A stretch of DNA of 64,000 nt from contig NZ_CP010407.1 of the NCBI RefSeq assembly GCF_000830005.1, positions 3,887,001 through 3,951,000 on the forward strand. The letters are read 5' to 3'. Positions within the stretch are counted from its first letter, which is position 1; each line of letters opens with the position of its first letter. Positions 34,383 through 42,649 of this stretch are shown here, piece by piece. Below the pieces are notes generated by a model that was not told the origin of the DNA, did not search any database, and worked only from the letters and a program-made list of their open reading frames with translations. The DNA comes from Streptomyces vietnamensis. Lineage in GTDB: Bacteria > Actinomycetota > Actinomycetes > Streptomycetales > Streptomycetaceae. The position numbers and the translations under genes are program-made.

Positions 34383-35345
34383 GTGAGCAGGCTCCAGGTC
34401 GTCAGCGGCAAGGGCGGTACCGGTAAGACGACGGTCGCCGCCGCCCTCGCCCTCGCCCTCGCGACGGAGGGGAAGCGGACCCTCCTCGTCGAGGTCGAAG
34501 GCAGGCAGGGCATCGCACAGGTCTTCGAGACGGAAGCCCTTCCGTACGAGGAGCGCAAGATCGCCGTCGCGCCGGGCGGCGGCGAGGTGTACGCGCTGGC
34601 GATCGACGCCGAGCGCGCGCTCCTCGACTACCTCCAGATGTTCTACAAACTGGGCGGTGCGGGGCGGGCCCTGAAGAAGCTCGGCGCGATCGACTTCGCG
34701 ACGACGATAGCGCCAGGCGTCCGGGACGTGCTGCTGACCGGCAAGGCCTGCGAGGCGGTCCGGCGGCGGGAGAAGGACGGCCGCCCCGCCTACGACCACG
34801 TGGTCATGGACGCGCCGCCCACCGGCCGCATCACCCGCTTCCTCAACGTGAACGACGAGGTCGCGGGCCTGGCCAGGATCGGCCCGATACACAACCAGGC
34901 GCAGGCCGTCATGCGGGTCCTCAAGTCCCCCGAGACGGCGGTGCACTTGGTGACCCTCCTGGAGGAGATGCCGGTCCAGGAGACCGCGGACGGCATCGCG
35001 GAGCTGAGGGCCGCCGAACTGCCGGTGGGCAGGGTCGTGGTGAACATGGTCCGCCCGCACGTCCTGGACGAGGCGGCGGTACGGGCCGCCTCCGGCGACC
35101 ACAGGGACGCGATCGCGCGGACCCTGGCCTCCGTCGGCGTCACGGGCGGCGCGGGTCTCGTCGAGCCGCTCCTCGACCAGGCGGCCGAGCACGCGCGGCG
35201 GGTGGAGCTGGAGCGGACGCAGCGCGCGGTCCTGGACGGCGTCGGCGTCCCCTCGTACGAACTCCCCTTCCTCGGGGACGGGGCGGACATCGCCGGGCTC
35301 TACCGGCTGGCGAAGGAACTGCGAAAGCAAGGGGTGGGCGCATGA
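34383..35345 (+). CDS. ArsA/Get3-like ATPase, first of a tandem pair
   Basis: A 320-residue SIMIBI ATPase. Walker A is VVSGKGGTGKTT, with the intradimer signature Lys present; switch I is LLVEVEGRQGIAQ and the Walker B region is YDHVVMDAPPTGRI. No metalloid-binding Cys set of arsenite ATPases was seen, and no arsenite transporter is nearby, so a Get3-like or unknown membrane-linked role is more likely. The start GTG is probably leaderless. It overlaps the second paralogue gene (ATGA), so both are made together. The pair lies beside wblA, as I remember for other streptomycetes. Confidence 0.9.
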   Translation: MSRLQVVSGKGGTGKTTVAAALALALATEGKRTLLVEVEGRQGIAQVFETEALPYEERKIAVAPGGGEVYALAIDAERALLDYLQMFYKLGGAGRALKKLGAIDFATTIAPGVRDVLLTGKACEAVRRREKDGRPAYDHVVMDAPPTGRITRFLNVNDEVAGLARIGPIHNQAQAVMRVLKSPETAVHLVTLLEEMPVQETADGIAELRAAELPVGRVVVNMVRPHVLDEAAVRAASGDHRDAIARTLASVGVTGGAGLVEPLLDQAAEHARRVELERTQRAVLDGVGVPSYELPFLGDGADIAGLYRLAKELRKQGVGA

Positions 35346-36835
35346 CGGAGAAAGCAGGCGCCGGGGCGGACACCGCCGAGCCCGGTGCCGACGCGGCCGG
35401 TGCGGAGGCGGTCTCCGTCGCGGACGTGTCCGGGCCCGGCTCCGACCACGGCCCCGACACCGACGCCGACGCCGAAGACCACCGGCCCGACACCGAAGAC
35501 CACGGGACCGAGGCCGACCCCGGGCTCGATCGCGTGCCCGGGCTCGAACTCGACCCGCTGCTCGACGATCGCGGCACCCGGATCATCGTCTGCTGCGGCG
35601 CGGGCGGGGTCGGCAAGACGACCACGGCGGCGGCCCTCGGCGTGCGGGCGGCGGAGCGGGGCCGGCGGGTCGTCGTCCTCACCATCGACCCGGCGCGCCG
35701 GCTCGCCCAGTCCATGGGCATCGACTCCCTCGACAACACGCCCCGCAAGGTCGACGGAATCAAGGGCTCCGACGGCGGCGAACTGCACGCCATGATGCTG
35801 GACATGAAGCGGACCTTCGACGAGATCGTCGAGGCTCACGCGGATCCCGAGCGGGCGCGGGCGATCCTGGAGAATCCCTTCTACCAGTCCCTGTCGGCCG
35901 GATTCGCCGGTACGCAGGAGTACATGGCGATGGAGAAGCTGGGCCAGCTCCGGGCCCGTGACGAGTGGGACCTGATCGTCGTCGACACCCCACCGTCCCG
36001 GTCCGCGCTCGACTTCCTGGACGCGCCGAAGCGGCTCGGGTCCTTCCTCGACGGGAAGTTCATCAAGCTGCTCATGGCCCCGGCGAAGGTGGGCGGCCGG
36101 GCCGGGATGAAGTTCCTCAACGTCGGCATGTCGATGATGACGGGGACCCTGGGGAAGCTGCTCGGGGGTCAGTTCCTCAAGGACGTGCAGACGTTCGTGG
36201 CGGCGATGGACACGATGTTCGGAGGTTTCCGGACCCGCGCGGACGCCACGTACAAGCTGCTCCAGGCGCCGGGCACGGCCTTCCTCGTGGTGGCCACGCC
36301 GGAGCGGGACGCGCTGCGCGAGGCCGCGTACTTCGTGGAGCGGCTGGCCGCCGAGGAGATGCCGCTGGCCGGTCTCGTCCTCAACCGCGTCCACGGCAGC
36401 GGCGCCGCACGGCTGTCGGCCGAGCGGGCGCGGGCCGCCGCGGAAAATCTTGACGAGGGGCGCATTGTGGATCAGGGGGGCGGGAAGGCTGGACTGCGTG
36501 GCTCCCCGGCCACCGAAGCAGCGCCCGAGCCCGATCCCGAGCCCGAGTCGAACGATCTCGCCACCGCCGCCGCACACCCCGTACCCGAGGCTGCCCCCAC
36601 AGCCGGACCGGCACAGGAAACAGACGTACGTCACCTCACCGCGGGACTTCTGCGCCTGCATGCCGAGCGCATGCGGGTGCTCGCGCGTGAGCAGCACACG
36701 CGTGACCGCTTCACCGCGCTCCACCCTGAAGTGGCGGTGGCCGAAGTGGCCGCCCTGCCCGGCGATGTGCACGACCTCGCCGGGCTGCGGGCCATCGGTG
36801 ACCGGCTCACGGCGGGGCGGACGCCCTCGGCCTGA
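35342..36835 (+). CDS. ArsA/Get3-like ATPase, second of a tandem pair, signature Lys lost
   Basis: A 497-residue paralogue. An acidic, disordered N-terminus of about 75 residues precedes Walker A IIVCCGAGGVGKTT. The second Lys of the loop is kept, but the first (the intradimer signature Lys) is Ala. Walker B is DLIVVDTPPSRSALDFLDAP; helical hydrophobic segments with many Met follow (LMAPAKVGGRAGMKFLNVGM), which could form a client-binding groove. A Pro/Glu linker (PEPDPEPESN) splits the C-terminal part. Partnering with the first protein as a heterodimer is my inference. Confidence 0.9.
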   Translation: MTEKAGAGADTAEPGADAAGAEAVSVADVSGPGSDHGPDTDADAEDHRPDTEDHGTEADPGLDRVPGLELDPLLDDRGTRIIVCCGAGGVGKTTTAAALGVRAAERGRRVVVLTIDPARRLAQSMGIDSLDNTPRKVDGIKGSDGGELHAMMLDMKRTFDEIVEAHADPERARAILENPFYQSLSAGFAGTQEYMAMEKLGQLRARDEWDLIVVDTPPSRSALDFLDAPKRLGSFLDGKFIKLLMAPAKVGGRAGMKFLNVGMSMMTGTLGKLLGGQFLKDVQTFVAAMDTMFGGFRTRADATYKLLQAPGTAFLVVATPERDALREAAYFVERLAAEEMPLAGLVLNRVHGSGAARLSAERARAAAENLDEGRIVDQGGGKAGLRGSPATEAAPEPDPEPESNDLATAAAHPVPEAAPTAGPAQETDVRHLTAGLLRLHAERMRVLAREQHTRDRFTALHPEVAVAEVAALPGDVHDLAGLRAIGDRLTAGRTPSA

Positions 36836-36840
36836 GCCGT

Positions 36841-36930
36841 CTCGCGTACGAGTACCCGTATCCGTACTCGTACCCGTGCTCGTACCTGTGTCGCGTACGC
36901 GCGTCTCGTACCCGTGTCGCGTACGCGTCG
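36841..36930. repeat. CGTAC-rich low-complexity spacer before wblA
   Basis: About 90 bases of degenerate TACCCGTATCCG, CTCGTACCCGTG and GTCGCGTACGCG units in the gap between the convergent ArsA-like and wblA genes. It is unusually rich in GTAC and TACG. It may serve as a shared 3' structure. Confidence 0.7.
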
Positions 36931-36933
36931 GGG

Positions 36934-37278
36934 CTAGCCGACCGCGGCGTACGCCTCGTACGTCGCGTCGTCCTCGATCGCCACGGGCAGCAGGCCCGCT
37001 CCCCGCTCGTACTCCGTGCGCGCGGTCTCCAGGAGCCGGCGCCACGAGGTGACGGTCGGCCTGCGGCGCAGCAGGGCACGGCGCTCGCGCTCCGTCATGC
37101 CGCCCCACACGCCGAACTCCACGCGGTTGTCGAGGGCGTCGGCGAGGCACTCGGTCCGCACCGGGCATCCGGTGCACACCGCCTTTGCCCTGTTCTGTGC
37201 CGCTCCCTGCACGAAAAGTTCATCCGGATCGGTAGTGCGGCAGGCCGCCTGCGCACTCCAGTCAGCTACCCAGCCCAT
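36934..37278 (-). CDS. wblA: WhiB-like regulator WblA
   Basis: A 114-residue WhiB-like iron-sulfur protein that matches S. coelicolor WblA (SCO3579), a pleiotropic repressor of antibiotic synthesis needed for sporulation. The four cluster ligands are Cys13, Cys35, Cys38 and Cys44 (VCTGCPVRTEC), followed by the GVWGG turn (residues 56-60) and the basic ERERRALLRRRP stretch that contacts DNA. The ATG at 37278 matches the known protein start; an upstream in-frame ATG adds 19 residues. A 455-base gap upstream suggests complex control. Confidence 0.97.
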   Translation of the reverse strand: MGWVADWSAQAACRTTDPDELFVQGAAQNRAKAVCTGCPVRTECLADALDNRVEFGVWGGMTERERRALLRRRPTVTSWRRLLETARTEYERGAGLLPVAIEDDATYEAYAAVG

Positions 37279-37733
37279 ACCGGCGCCGTCCTCTCCCGAA
37301 TCGAGGCTCCCCCACGGCGGCAGCGGCATATTCACCGCTGCCAGTTGGGACGTTACGGAAGGTGGGCACAGCGCAACACCCCCTTCGGGCCCAATCTTGA
37401 ATGGTCCGAACGGACTATGCGTGCGCGTCAGATCACCCAGGGGAGTGATCGAAGGACATGCGTGTGATAGCGGACATATCGCGCAGACATGCCCTTCTTC
37501 GGTGATGCCACTTCGGGCACCGTGTGACGCATGAGCCGGAATCGGACACGAGCTTCCCGTGTTTCGGGGTCACGGGAATTCATACCGATGTCACGCACGG
37601 GTCTTGATGCGAGACCACACTGCTGTGACAGTTGGGAGCAGCTTAGGCCAAGGCATATACGTGTGTCCGGCGAATGAGAACGTAGGCACCTCACGTTGCC
37701 ATGCCGTCAGGTCAGGCCGCGTGAGTGGTGAGG
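37279..37733. promoter_or_regulatory. Long upstream region of wblA
   Basis: 455 bases with no supportable gene and lower G+C than the flanks. It contains two inverted repeats (listed separately) and several A/T-rich patches near 37500-37660 that may be promoters or binding sites. Such a length fits a gene under many developmental regulators. Confidence 0.6.
37404..37450. promoter_or_regulatory. Two operator-like dyads upstream of wblA
   Basis: First: GTCCGAACGGAC (37404-37415), a perfect palindrome. Second: GATCAC-N8-GTGATC (37431-37450). The bases TCACCCAGGGGAG at 37433-37445 match 11 of 13 positions of the BldD consensus TNACNCWGNGTNA (7 of 9 specified bases). They lie 126-172 bases before the start codon. 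Confidence 0.4.
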
Positions 37734-38144
37734 TCAGGCGCCTTCGTCGTCGAACAGGGCCTCTCCGATTTCGACGAGTTCATCGTCGGTCAGCTGCGGC
37801 AGGCTCCAGTTCCGGCTTCGGGCATGCTGGACGAACCGCTCGTCCAGGCTGACGTGGTAGCGCTCGACGTAGTGGGCGAGGTCCGAGTACCAGAACCACT
37901 GGCCGTCGGTGAGGCAGGACAGGCCGCCGATCAGCTCGTGCTCCGGGCTGAGGACGTCGTGAACCCTGGTCCCGGTGACAGCAAGGACCGCCCCTTCGCG
38001 CAGGTAGCGCGCGAGGGACTGCTCGTCCTGGTCTCCTTCGTCACGTGCGGCAGCGTGAAGCGAGGGCCCGTCAGGCCGGCCGTGCCCGAGTTCCCGGAAC
38101 CTGCCGACGAAACGGTCCGAGACGGAGGGCTGGCTGCTGCTCAT
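37734..38144 (-). CDS. Hypothetical protein, probably accessory
   Basis: A 136-residue soluble protein that I do not recognise. It contains LARYLREGAVLAVTG, then DGQWFWYSDLAHYVERYHV and LDERFVQHARSRNWSLPQL, and an acidic C-terminus. The Trp/Tyr-rich middle and fixed length suggest a folded small domain. The ATG at 38144 has no clear ribosome site; TAGGCT lies 8 bases before it. Base composition is less G+C-rich than neighbours. It sits with a transposase remnant between wblA and the penicillin-binding protein gene, which I recall as adjacent in S. coelicolor, so recent acquisition is plausible. Confidence 0.6.
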   Translation of the reverse strand: MSSSQPSVSDRFVGRFRELGHGRPDGPSLHAAARDEGDQDEQSLARYLREGAVLAVTGTRVHDVLSPEHELIGGLSCLTDGQWFWYSDLAHYVERYHVSLDERFVQHARSRNWSLPQLTDDELVEIGEALFDDEGA

Positions 38145-38202
38145 GTCTCGGGAGCCTAGCCACCCGGCCCGTAGATCCCCCTGCCCTTTCCGAGGGCCGG
38201 GA

Positions 38203-38400
38203 CTACGCAGCCTGCGCTGCGTCCTCGATCCCCACCGGGAAGACGGCTGACTCGTCGAAGCACTGTCCGTGCTGGAGGCAGTGGTAGAGCTGTCCGATCA
38301 TGCGGTTGAAGAGGTTGCGCTGGGCAGCCGCGTGCCGGTTGCCTTGCTCGCGGCGGCGCCGGTAGTGGGCGTTGGCCCAGGCGGACGCCCGCCTTGCAGC
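38203..38400 (-). pseudogene. IS110-family transposase remnant (C-terminal end only)
   Basis: Reading the minus strand to the TAG at 38203 gives ANAHYRRRREQGNRHAAAQR, then NLFNRMIGQLYHCLQHGQ, then CFDESAVFP. This is the typical C-terminal end of IS110-type transposases, just past the Transposase_20 domain. The frame meets a TAA at 38416-38418, and there is no catalytic DEDD domain or start, so this is a decayed fragment. Confidence 0.8.
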
Positions 38401-38727
38401 CGGCCGCGTCGTCTCTTAATAGGCATCGATGCCGGGTGAGTCATAGGCGTGCGTCCAGCGCCGTCGGGCGCCAACACCTTTCGTGGTGGCGGCCACGGAG
38501 ACGCCGAGCGCCAGCCACCGCTCTGTGCCGAGGCATGCCGGCCCGGGGGTTCCAAGGCATTCGCCCGGCGTCCACGTGACCGCCACCACTCGCACCGGAC
38601 CGCGCACCGATCCACGTTGAGGCCTCCGTGGGCCCGGCTGCACCTGGATGTCACGGTCTGGTACTCGAACGCTCCGAGAAGCCCCTGCTCCTGCGGATCG
38701 CTCATAACTACGGATTAGGCTGCCCCC
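38401..38727. other. Gene-free stretch between the IS remnant and the penicillin-binding protein gene
   Basis: No convincing gene on either strand; open frames exist but have atypical residue content. TAGGCT at 38716-38721 is 6 bases before the penicillin-binding protein ATG and is its likely -10. The rest may be debris from the insertion event. Confidence 0.5.
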
Positions 38728-40971
38728 ATGGCAAAGAAGCGCTCGGGCGGTGGTCTGACCGGGACCCAGCAGGCCGCCAAGTTCCTCGGTGTCAGTGTGC
38801 TCGCCGGAGCCGTGCTGGCGGGCATCGCCCTGCCCGCGGCCGGTGCACTCGGGCTGGCCGCGAAGGGGACGGTGGAGGGGTTCGACGAGATCCCCTCCAA
38901 CCTGAAGACCCCACCGCTGAGTCAGCGCACCACGATCCTGGACGCCGAGGGCGGTCTCATCGCCACGGTGTACTCGCGGGACCGGAAGGTCGTGCCGATC
39001 GACAAGATCTCCCCGTACATGCAGAAGGCGATCGTCGCGATCGAGGACGGGCGCTTCTACGAGCACGGGGCGATCGACCTCAAGGGCGTGCTGCGTGCGA
39101 TCAACAAGAACGCGCAGTCGGGCGGGGTCTCGGAGGGCGCGTCCACGCTGACCCAGCAGTACGTGAAGAACGTCTTCGTCGAGGAGGCCGGTGACGACCC
39201 CGAGAAGGTCGCGCAGGCCACCCAGCAGACCATCGGCCGCAAGGTCCGCGAGCTGAAGTTCGCGATCCAGGTCGAGGAGGAGCTGGGCAAGAAGAAGATC
39301 CTGGAGAACTACCTCAACATCACGTTCTTCGGGCAGCAGGCCTACGGCATCGAGGCCGCCTCCCAGCGGTACTTCTCCAAGCACGCCGCCGACCTGGACC
39401 TGGGCGAGGCGGCGATGATGGCCGGTCTCGTCCAGTCGCCGAGCCGCTACGACCCCATCAACGACATCCAGGAAGCGACCAAGCGCCGCAACATGGTCCT
39501 CCAGCGGATGGCCGATGTGAAGGACATCAGCCAGGCCGAGGCGGACGCCGCCAAGGCCAAGCCGATCAAGCTGAAGGTCAAGACGCCGAAGAACGGCTGC
39601 ATCACCGCCGTCGACGGCGCCGGCTTCTTCTGCGACTACGTCCGCAAGACGATCCTCAACGACCCGACCTTCGGCAAGACGGCCGAGGAGCGGACGAAGC
39701 TGTGGAACCTGGGTGGTCTCACCATCAAGACCACGCTCGACCCGCGCGCGCAGGCCGCCGCCAACGAGGCCGCCATCGCGAAGGTCAACAAGGACGACCC
39801 GGTCGCCGCCTCGGTGGTGCAGGTCCAGCCCAAGACCGGCCGCATCCTGTCGATGGGCCAGTCCCGCCCGTACGGCCTGGACCAGAAGCAGCACCAGACG
39901 ACGCTGAACCTCGCCGTCGGCAGCAAGATGGGCGGCACGACGTACGGCTTCCAGGTCGGCTCGACCTTCAAGCCGATCACGGCCGCCGCGGCGCTGGAGA
40001 AGGGCATCAGCCCGGCGACGAGCTTCAACGACCCGTCGCAGATCAACATGAACGAGAGCCAGTACACCCGCTGCGACGGCAAGCCCGCGGGTTATGCGAA
40101 CTGGGAGGTGAACAATGAGATGAAGTCGGAGAAGGGCGTCTTCGACATGACGAGCGCCCTCGGCAAGTCCATCAACACCTACTTCGCCAAGCTGGAGCAG
40201 ATGGCAGGCCTCTGCGAGACGCTGACGATGGCCAAGAACGTCGGCTACGAGCGCGAGCTGGGCAAGCCCCTCAAGCAGATCCCGTCCGCCACCCTCGGCA
40301 GCGCGGAGAGCACCCCGCTCGACATGGCGTCCGTCTACGCGACCTTCGCCAACCGCGGCATCTACTGCACCCCGGTCGCCATCGAGTCGATCAAGGCCGC
40401 CAACGGCGACAAGCTGAACGTGCCGCAGACCAAGTGCACGCGCGCCATGAGCGACCGGACCGCCGACACCATCAACCAGATGCTGAAGGGCGTCGTCGAG
40501 GACGGCACCGGTACGCGGGCCGGTCTCAGCGACCGCGACAACGCGGGCAAGACCGGTACGACCAACGACCGCAAGGACGCCTGGTTCGTCGGCTACACCC
40601 CGAACCTGTCCACCGCCGTCTGGGTCGGTGACGACGTCGGCGAGAAGAAGTCGATGTACGACATCACCATCGGCGGCGAGTACTACGACAAGGTCTGCGG
40701 TGGCTGCCTCCCCGGCCCGATCTGGAAGATCGCGATGACGGGCGCCCTGGACGCCGGCCAGACGCCGGGCTTCGTCCCCGTCTCCGTGCCGCGGGCCGAG
40801 AAGCCCAAGGACGAGGAGAAGGAGGGCGACGAGGGCCCGAACAAGCCCCGGAAGCCCCGCGACGCCAAGCCCGGCGGCACGACCCCGACCAACCCGATCC
40901 CCGGGGTCACGTTCCCGACGGACCTGATCGGCGGCGCGGGCGGGCACGGCAACCGCAAGCCCGGCCACTGA
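38728..40971 (+). CDS. Class A penicillin-binding protein (transglycosylase/transpeptidase)
   Basis: A 747-residue bifunctional cell-wall synthase. One N-terminal membrane helix (GVSVLAGAVLAGIALPAAGA) is followed by a GT51 domain with the catalytic Glu at about 106 in AIEDGRFYEHGAID and GASTLTQQYVKNVF. The transpeptidase domain has Ser412 and Lys415 (GSTFKP) and the KTGT box at about 608. The C-terminus is a Lys/Pro/Gly-rich tail of about 60 residues. There is no ribosome site; the start may be leaderless from TAGGCT. A strong terminator follows. Confidence 0.95.
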   Translation: MAKKRSGGGLTGTQQAAKFLGVSVLAGAVLAGIALPAAGALGLAAKGTVEGFDEIPSNLKTPPLSQRTTILDAEGGLIATVYSRDRKVVPIDKISPYMQKAIVAIEDGRFYEHGAIDLKGVLRAINKNAQSGGVSEGASTLTQQYVKNVFVEEAGDDPEKVAQATQQTIGRKVRELKFAIQVEEELGKKKILENYLNITFFGQQAYGIEAASQRYFSKHAADLDLGEAAMMAGLVQSPSRYDPINDIQEATKRRNMVLQRMADVKDISQAEADAAKAKPIKLKVKTPKNGCITAVDGAGFFCDYVRKTILNDPTFGKTAEERTKLWNLGGLTIKTTLDPRAQAAANEAAIAKVNKDDPVAASVVQVQPKTGRILSMGQSRPYGLDQKQHQTTLNLAVGSKMGGTTYGFQVGSTFKPITAAAALEKGISPATSFNDPSQINMNESQYTRCDGKPAGYANWEVNNEMKSEKGVFDMTSALGKSINTYFAKLEQMAGLCETLTMAKNVGYERELGKPLKQIPSATLGSAESTPLDMASVYATFANRGIYCTPVAIESIKAANGDKLNVPQTKCTRAMSDRTADTINQMLKGVVEDGTGTRAGLSDRDNAGKTGTTNDRKDAWFVGYTPNLSTAVWVGDDVGEKKSMYDITIGGEYYDKVCGGCLPGPIWKIAMTGALDAGQTPGFVPVSVPRAEKPKDEEKEGDEGPNKPRKPRDAKPGGTTPTNPIPGVTFPTDLIGGAGGHGNRKPGH

Positions 40972-40980
40972 CGCACACGT

Positions 40981-41017
40981 GAGAGGGCGCCCCACCGGAC
41001 CGGTGGGGCGCCCTCTC
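40981..41017 (+). terminator. Hairpin terminator after the penicillin-binding protein gene
   Basis: Perfect 18-bp inverted repeat (GAGAGGGCGCCCCACCGG) around a single central base, 10 bases past the stop. Confidence 0.88.
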
Positions 41018-41062
41018 GCATACGTACCGCGCGGATCGGACCGCGAGGCGGACCGGCCTGCG

Positions 41063-41164
41063 TGACGGGTCAGCCTGCGTGACGGGTCAGCCCGCGCGAC
41101 GGATCAGCCCGCGCGACGGATCAGCCCGCGCGACGGGTCAGCCCCCGCGACGGGTCAGCCCGCG
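41063..41164. repeat. Six-copy 17-bp repeat containing the yqeY stop codon
   Basis: Six exact-period units of CGACGGGTCAGCCCGCG with few changes. The last unit holds the TCA that is the stop codon (TGA, minus strand) of the YqeY-like gene, so the array starts inside the coding end and continues downstream. Confidence 0.95.
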
Positions 41165-41619
41165 AGCAGCTTCTTCACCGCGGCGGCGACACGGCCGCCC
41201 TCGGCCTGGCCGGCCACCTTCGGGTTCACGATCTTCATGACGGCGCCCATGGCCCGCGGCCCCTCGGCGCCCGCCGCCTTCGCCTCCTCGACGGCCGCCG
41301 CGACGATGCCGTCGAGCTCCTCGTCGCTGAGCTGCTTCGGCAGGTACGCGTCGAGGACCTCGCCCTCGGCCAGCTCGCGCTCGGCGGACTCGGGGCGGCC
41401 ACCCTGGGCGAAGGCGTCCGCGGCCTCGCGGCGCTTCTTCGCCTCCTTCGCGATCACCTTCTGCACCTCGTCGTCGGAGAGTTCGCGCTTGGTCTTGCCC
41501 GCGACCTCCTCCTTGTTGACGGCGGCGATGGTCATCCGCAGGGTCGAGGAACGCAGTTCGTCGCGTCCCTTGATCGCGGCGGTGAGGTCTTCCTGAAGCT
41601 TGGCCTTGAGCGTGGTCAT
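41155..41619 (-). CDS. GatB/YqeY-domain protein
   Basis: A 154-residue protein with the YqeY domain: LKAKLQEDLTAAIKGRDELR, LRMTIAAVNKEEV, and LPKQLSDEELDGIVAAAVEE, then GAVMKIVNPKVAGQAEGGRV. In GatB this domain helps tRNA-dependent amidation, but stand-alone copies have no fixed role. The ATG at 41619 begins at the conserved sequence. It is divergent from the phosphoesterase gene with only 74 bases between starts. Confidence 0.9.
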   Translation of the reverse strand: MTTLKAKLQEDLTAAIKGRDELRSSTLRMTIAAVNKEEVAGKTKRELSDDEVQKVIAKEAKKRREAADAFAQGGRPESAERELAEGEVLDAYLPKQLSDEELDGIVAAAVEEAKAAGAEGPRAMGAVMKIVNPKVAGQAEGGRVAAAVKKLLAG

Positions 41620-41693
41620 GGGCCCAAGTGTGGCAGGTGCCCCACCCGTACCGCCCGCGCATTTCGGCTCGGCGGGTCTGCGACGATGGGGAG

Positions 41694-42632
41694 ATGCGCG
41701 CACGGTACGGGATCCCCCTGAAGATCACGGCAGGCCTCACGGCGACGGCAGCGGCGGGAGTGGTCTACGCGGCCGGCTTCGAAGCCCGCTCCTTCCGACT
41801 CCGCCGGGTGACGGTCCCCGTCCTCCCGCGCGGCATGCGCGACCTGCGGGTCCTCCAGGTCTCCGACATCCACATGGTGAGCGGCCAGCGCAAGAAGCGG
41901 GCCTGGCTGCAGTCCCTCGCGGGGCTCCGCCCGGACTTCGTCGTCAACACCGGCGACAACCTCTCCGACACGGAGGCCGTGCCCGAGGTCCTCGACGCGC
42001 TCGGGCCGCTCATGGAGTTCCCCGGCGTGTACGTCTTCGGCTCCAACGACTACTACGGGCCGCGGCTGCGCAATCCCGCCCGCTATCTCCTCGAAAAGGT
42101 GCAGGGCAAGCACGGCCTCAACGGCAACCCGCCGGTCGTCGGCGCCGTGCACAACCCCTGGGAGGACCTCCGGGACGCCTTCGACGCGGCCGGCTGGGTC
42201 AACCTGACCAACACCCGCGGCCGGCTGAAGCTGCCGCAGGCCGAGCTCGCGTTCACCGGCCTGGACGACCCGCACATCAAGCGCGACCGGTACGAGCGGG
42301 TGGCCGGCGGCCCCGACGGGACGGCCGACTTCTCGGTGGGCGTCGTGCACGCCCCGTACCTGCGCGCGCTCGACGCCTTCACGGCCGACGGGTACGAGCT
42401 GCTCCTCGCCGGGCACACCCACGGCGGCCAGCTGTGCGTCCCCTTCTACGGGGCGCTCGTCACCAACTGCGACCTGGACACGGACCGGGTCAAGGGCCTC
42501 TCCACGCACACGGTCGACGGCCGGACCTCCTACCTCCACGTCTCGGCGGGCTGCGGCACCAACCGGTACACCCCGGTCCGCTTCGCCTGCCCGCCCGAGG
42601 TCACCCTGCTCACCCTGACGGCGCGTGCCTGA
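41694..42632 (+). CDS. Metallophosphoesterase with N-terminal membrane helix
   Basis: A 312-residue calcineurin-like phosphoesterase, YkuE type. An N-terminal helix (ITAGLTATAAAGVVYAAGF) precedes QVSDIHM, NTGDNLSD, FGSNDYYGP (GNHD-like motif with Ser in place of the first Gly), and LLLAGHTHGGQL. These give a two-metal site acting outside or at the membrane. The ATG has GACGAT 6 bases upstream and may be leaderless. The next gene begins 18 bases after the stop. Confidence 0.88.
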   Translation: MRARYGIPLKITAGLTATAAAGVVYAAGFEARSFRLRRVTVPVLPRGMRDLRVLQVSDIHMVSGQRKKRAWLQSLAGLRPDFVVNTGDNLSDTEAVPEVLDALGPLMEFPGVYVFGSNDYYGPRLRNPARYLLEKVQGKHGLNGNPPVVGAVHNPWEDLRDAFDAAGWVNLTNTRGRLKLPQAELAFTGLDDPHIKRDRYERVAGGPDGTADFSVGVVHAPYLRALDAFTADGYELLLAGHTHGGQLCVPFYGALVTNCDLDTDRVKGLSTHTVDGRTSYLHVSAGCGTNRYTPVRFACPPEVTLLTLTARA

Positions 42633-42649
42633 ACACTTACGGTGGGGGC

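Noticed and set aside
34383..36835. Arsenic resistance operon
   Set aside because: There is no arsenite permease, ArsC, ArsR or Cys metalloid site; the ATPases are better described as Get3-like.
38410..38705. Minus-strand frames upstream of the IS110 remnant as a possible gene
   Set aside because: Residue content is atypical, there is no ribosome site, and no family is recognised; it overlaps the promoter of the penicillin-binding protein gene.
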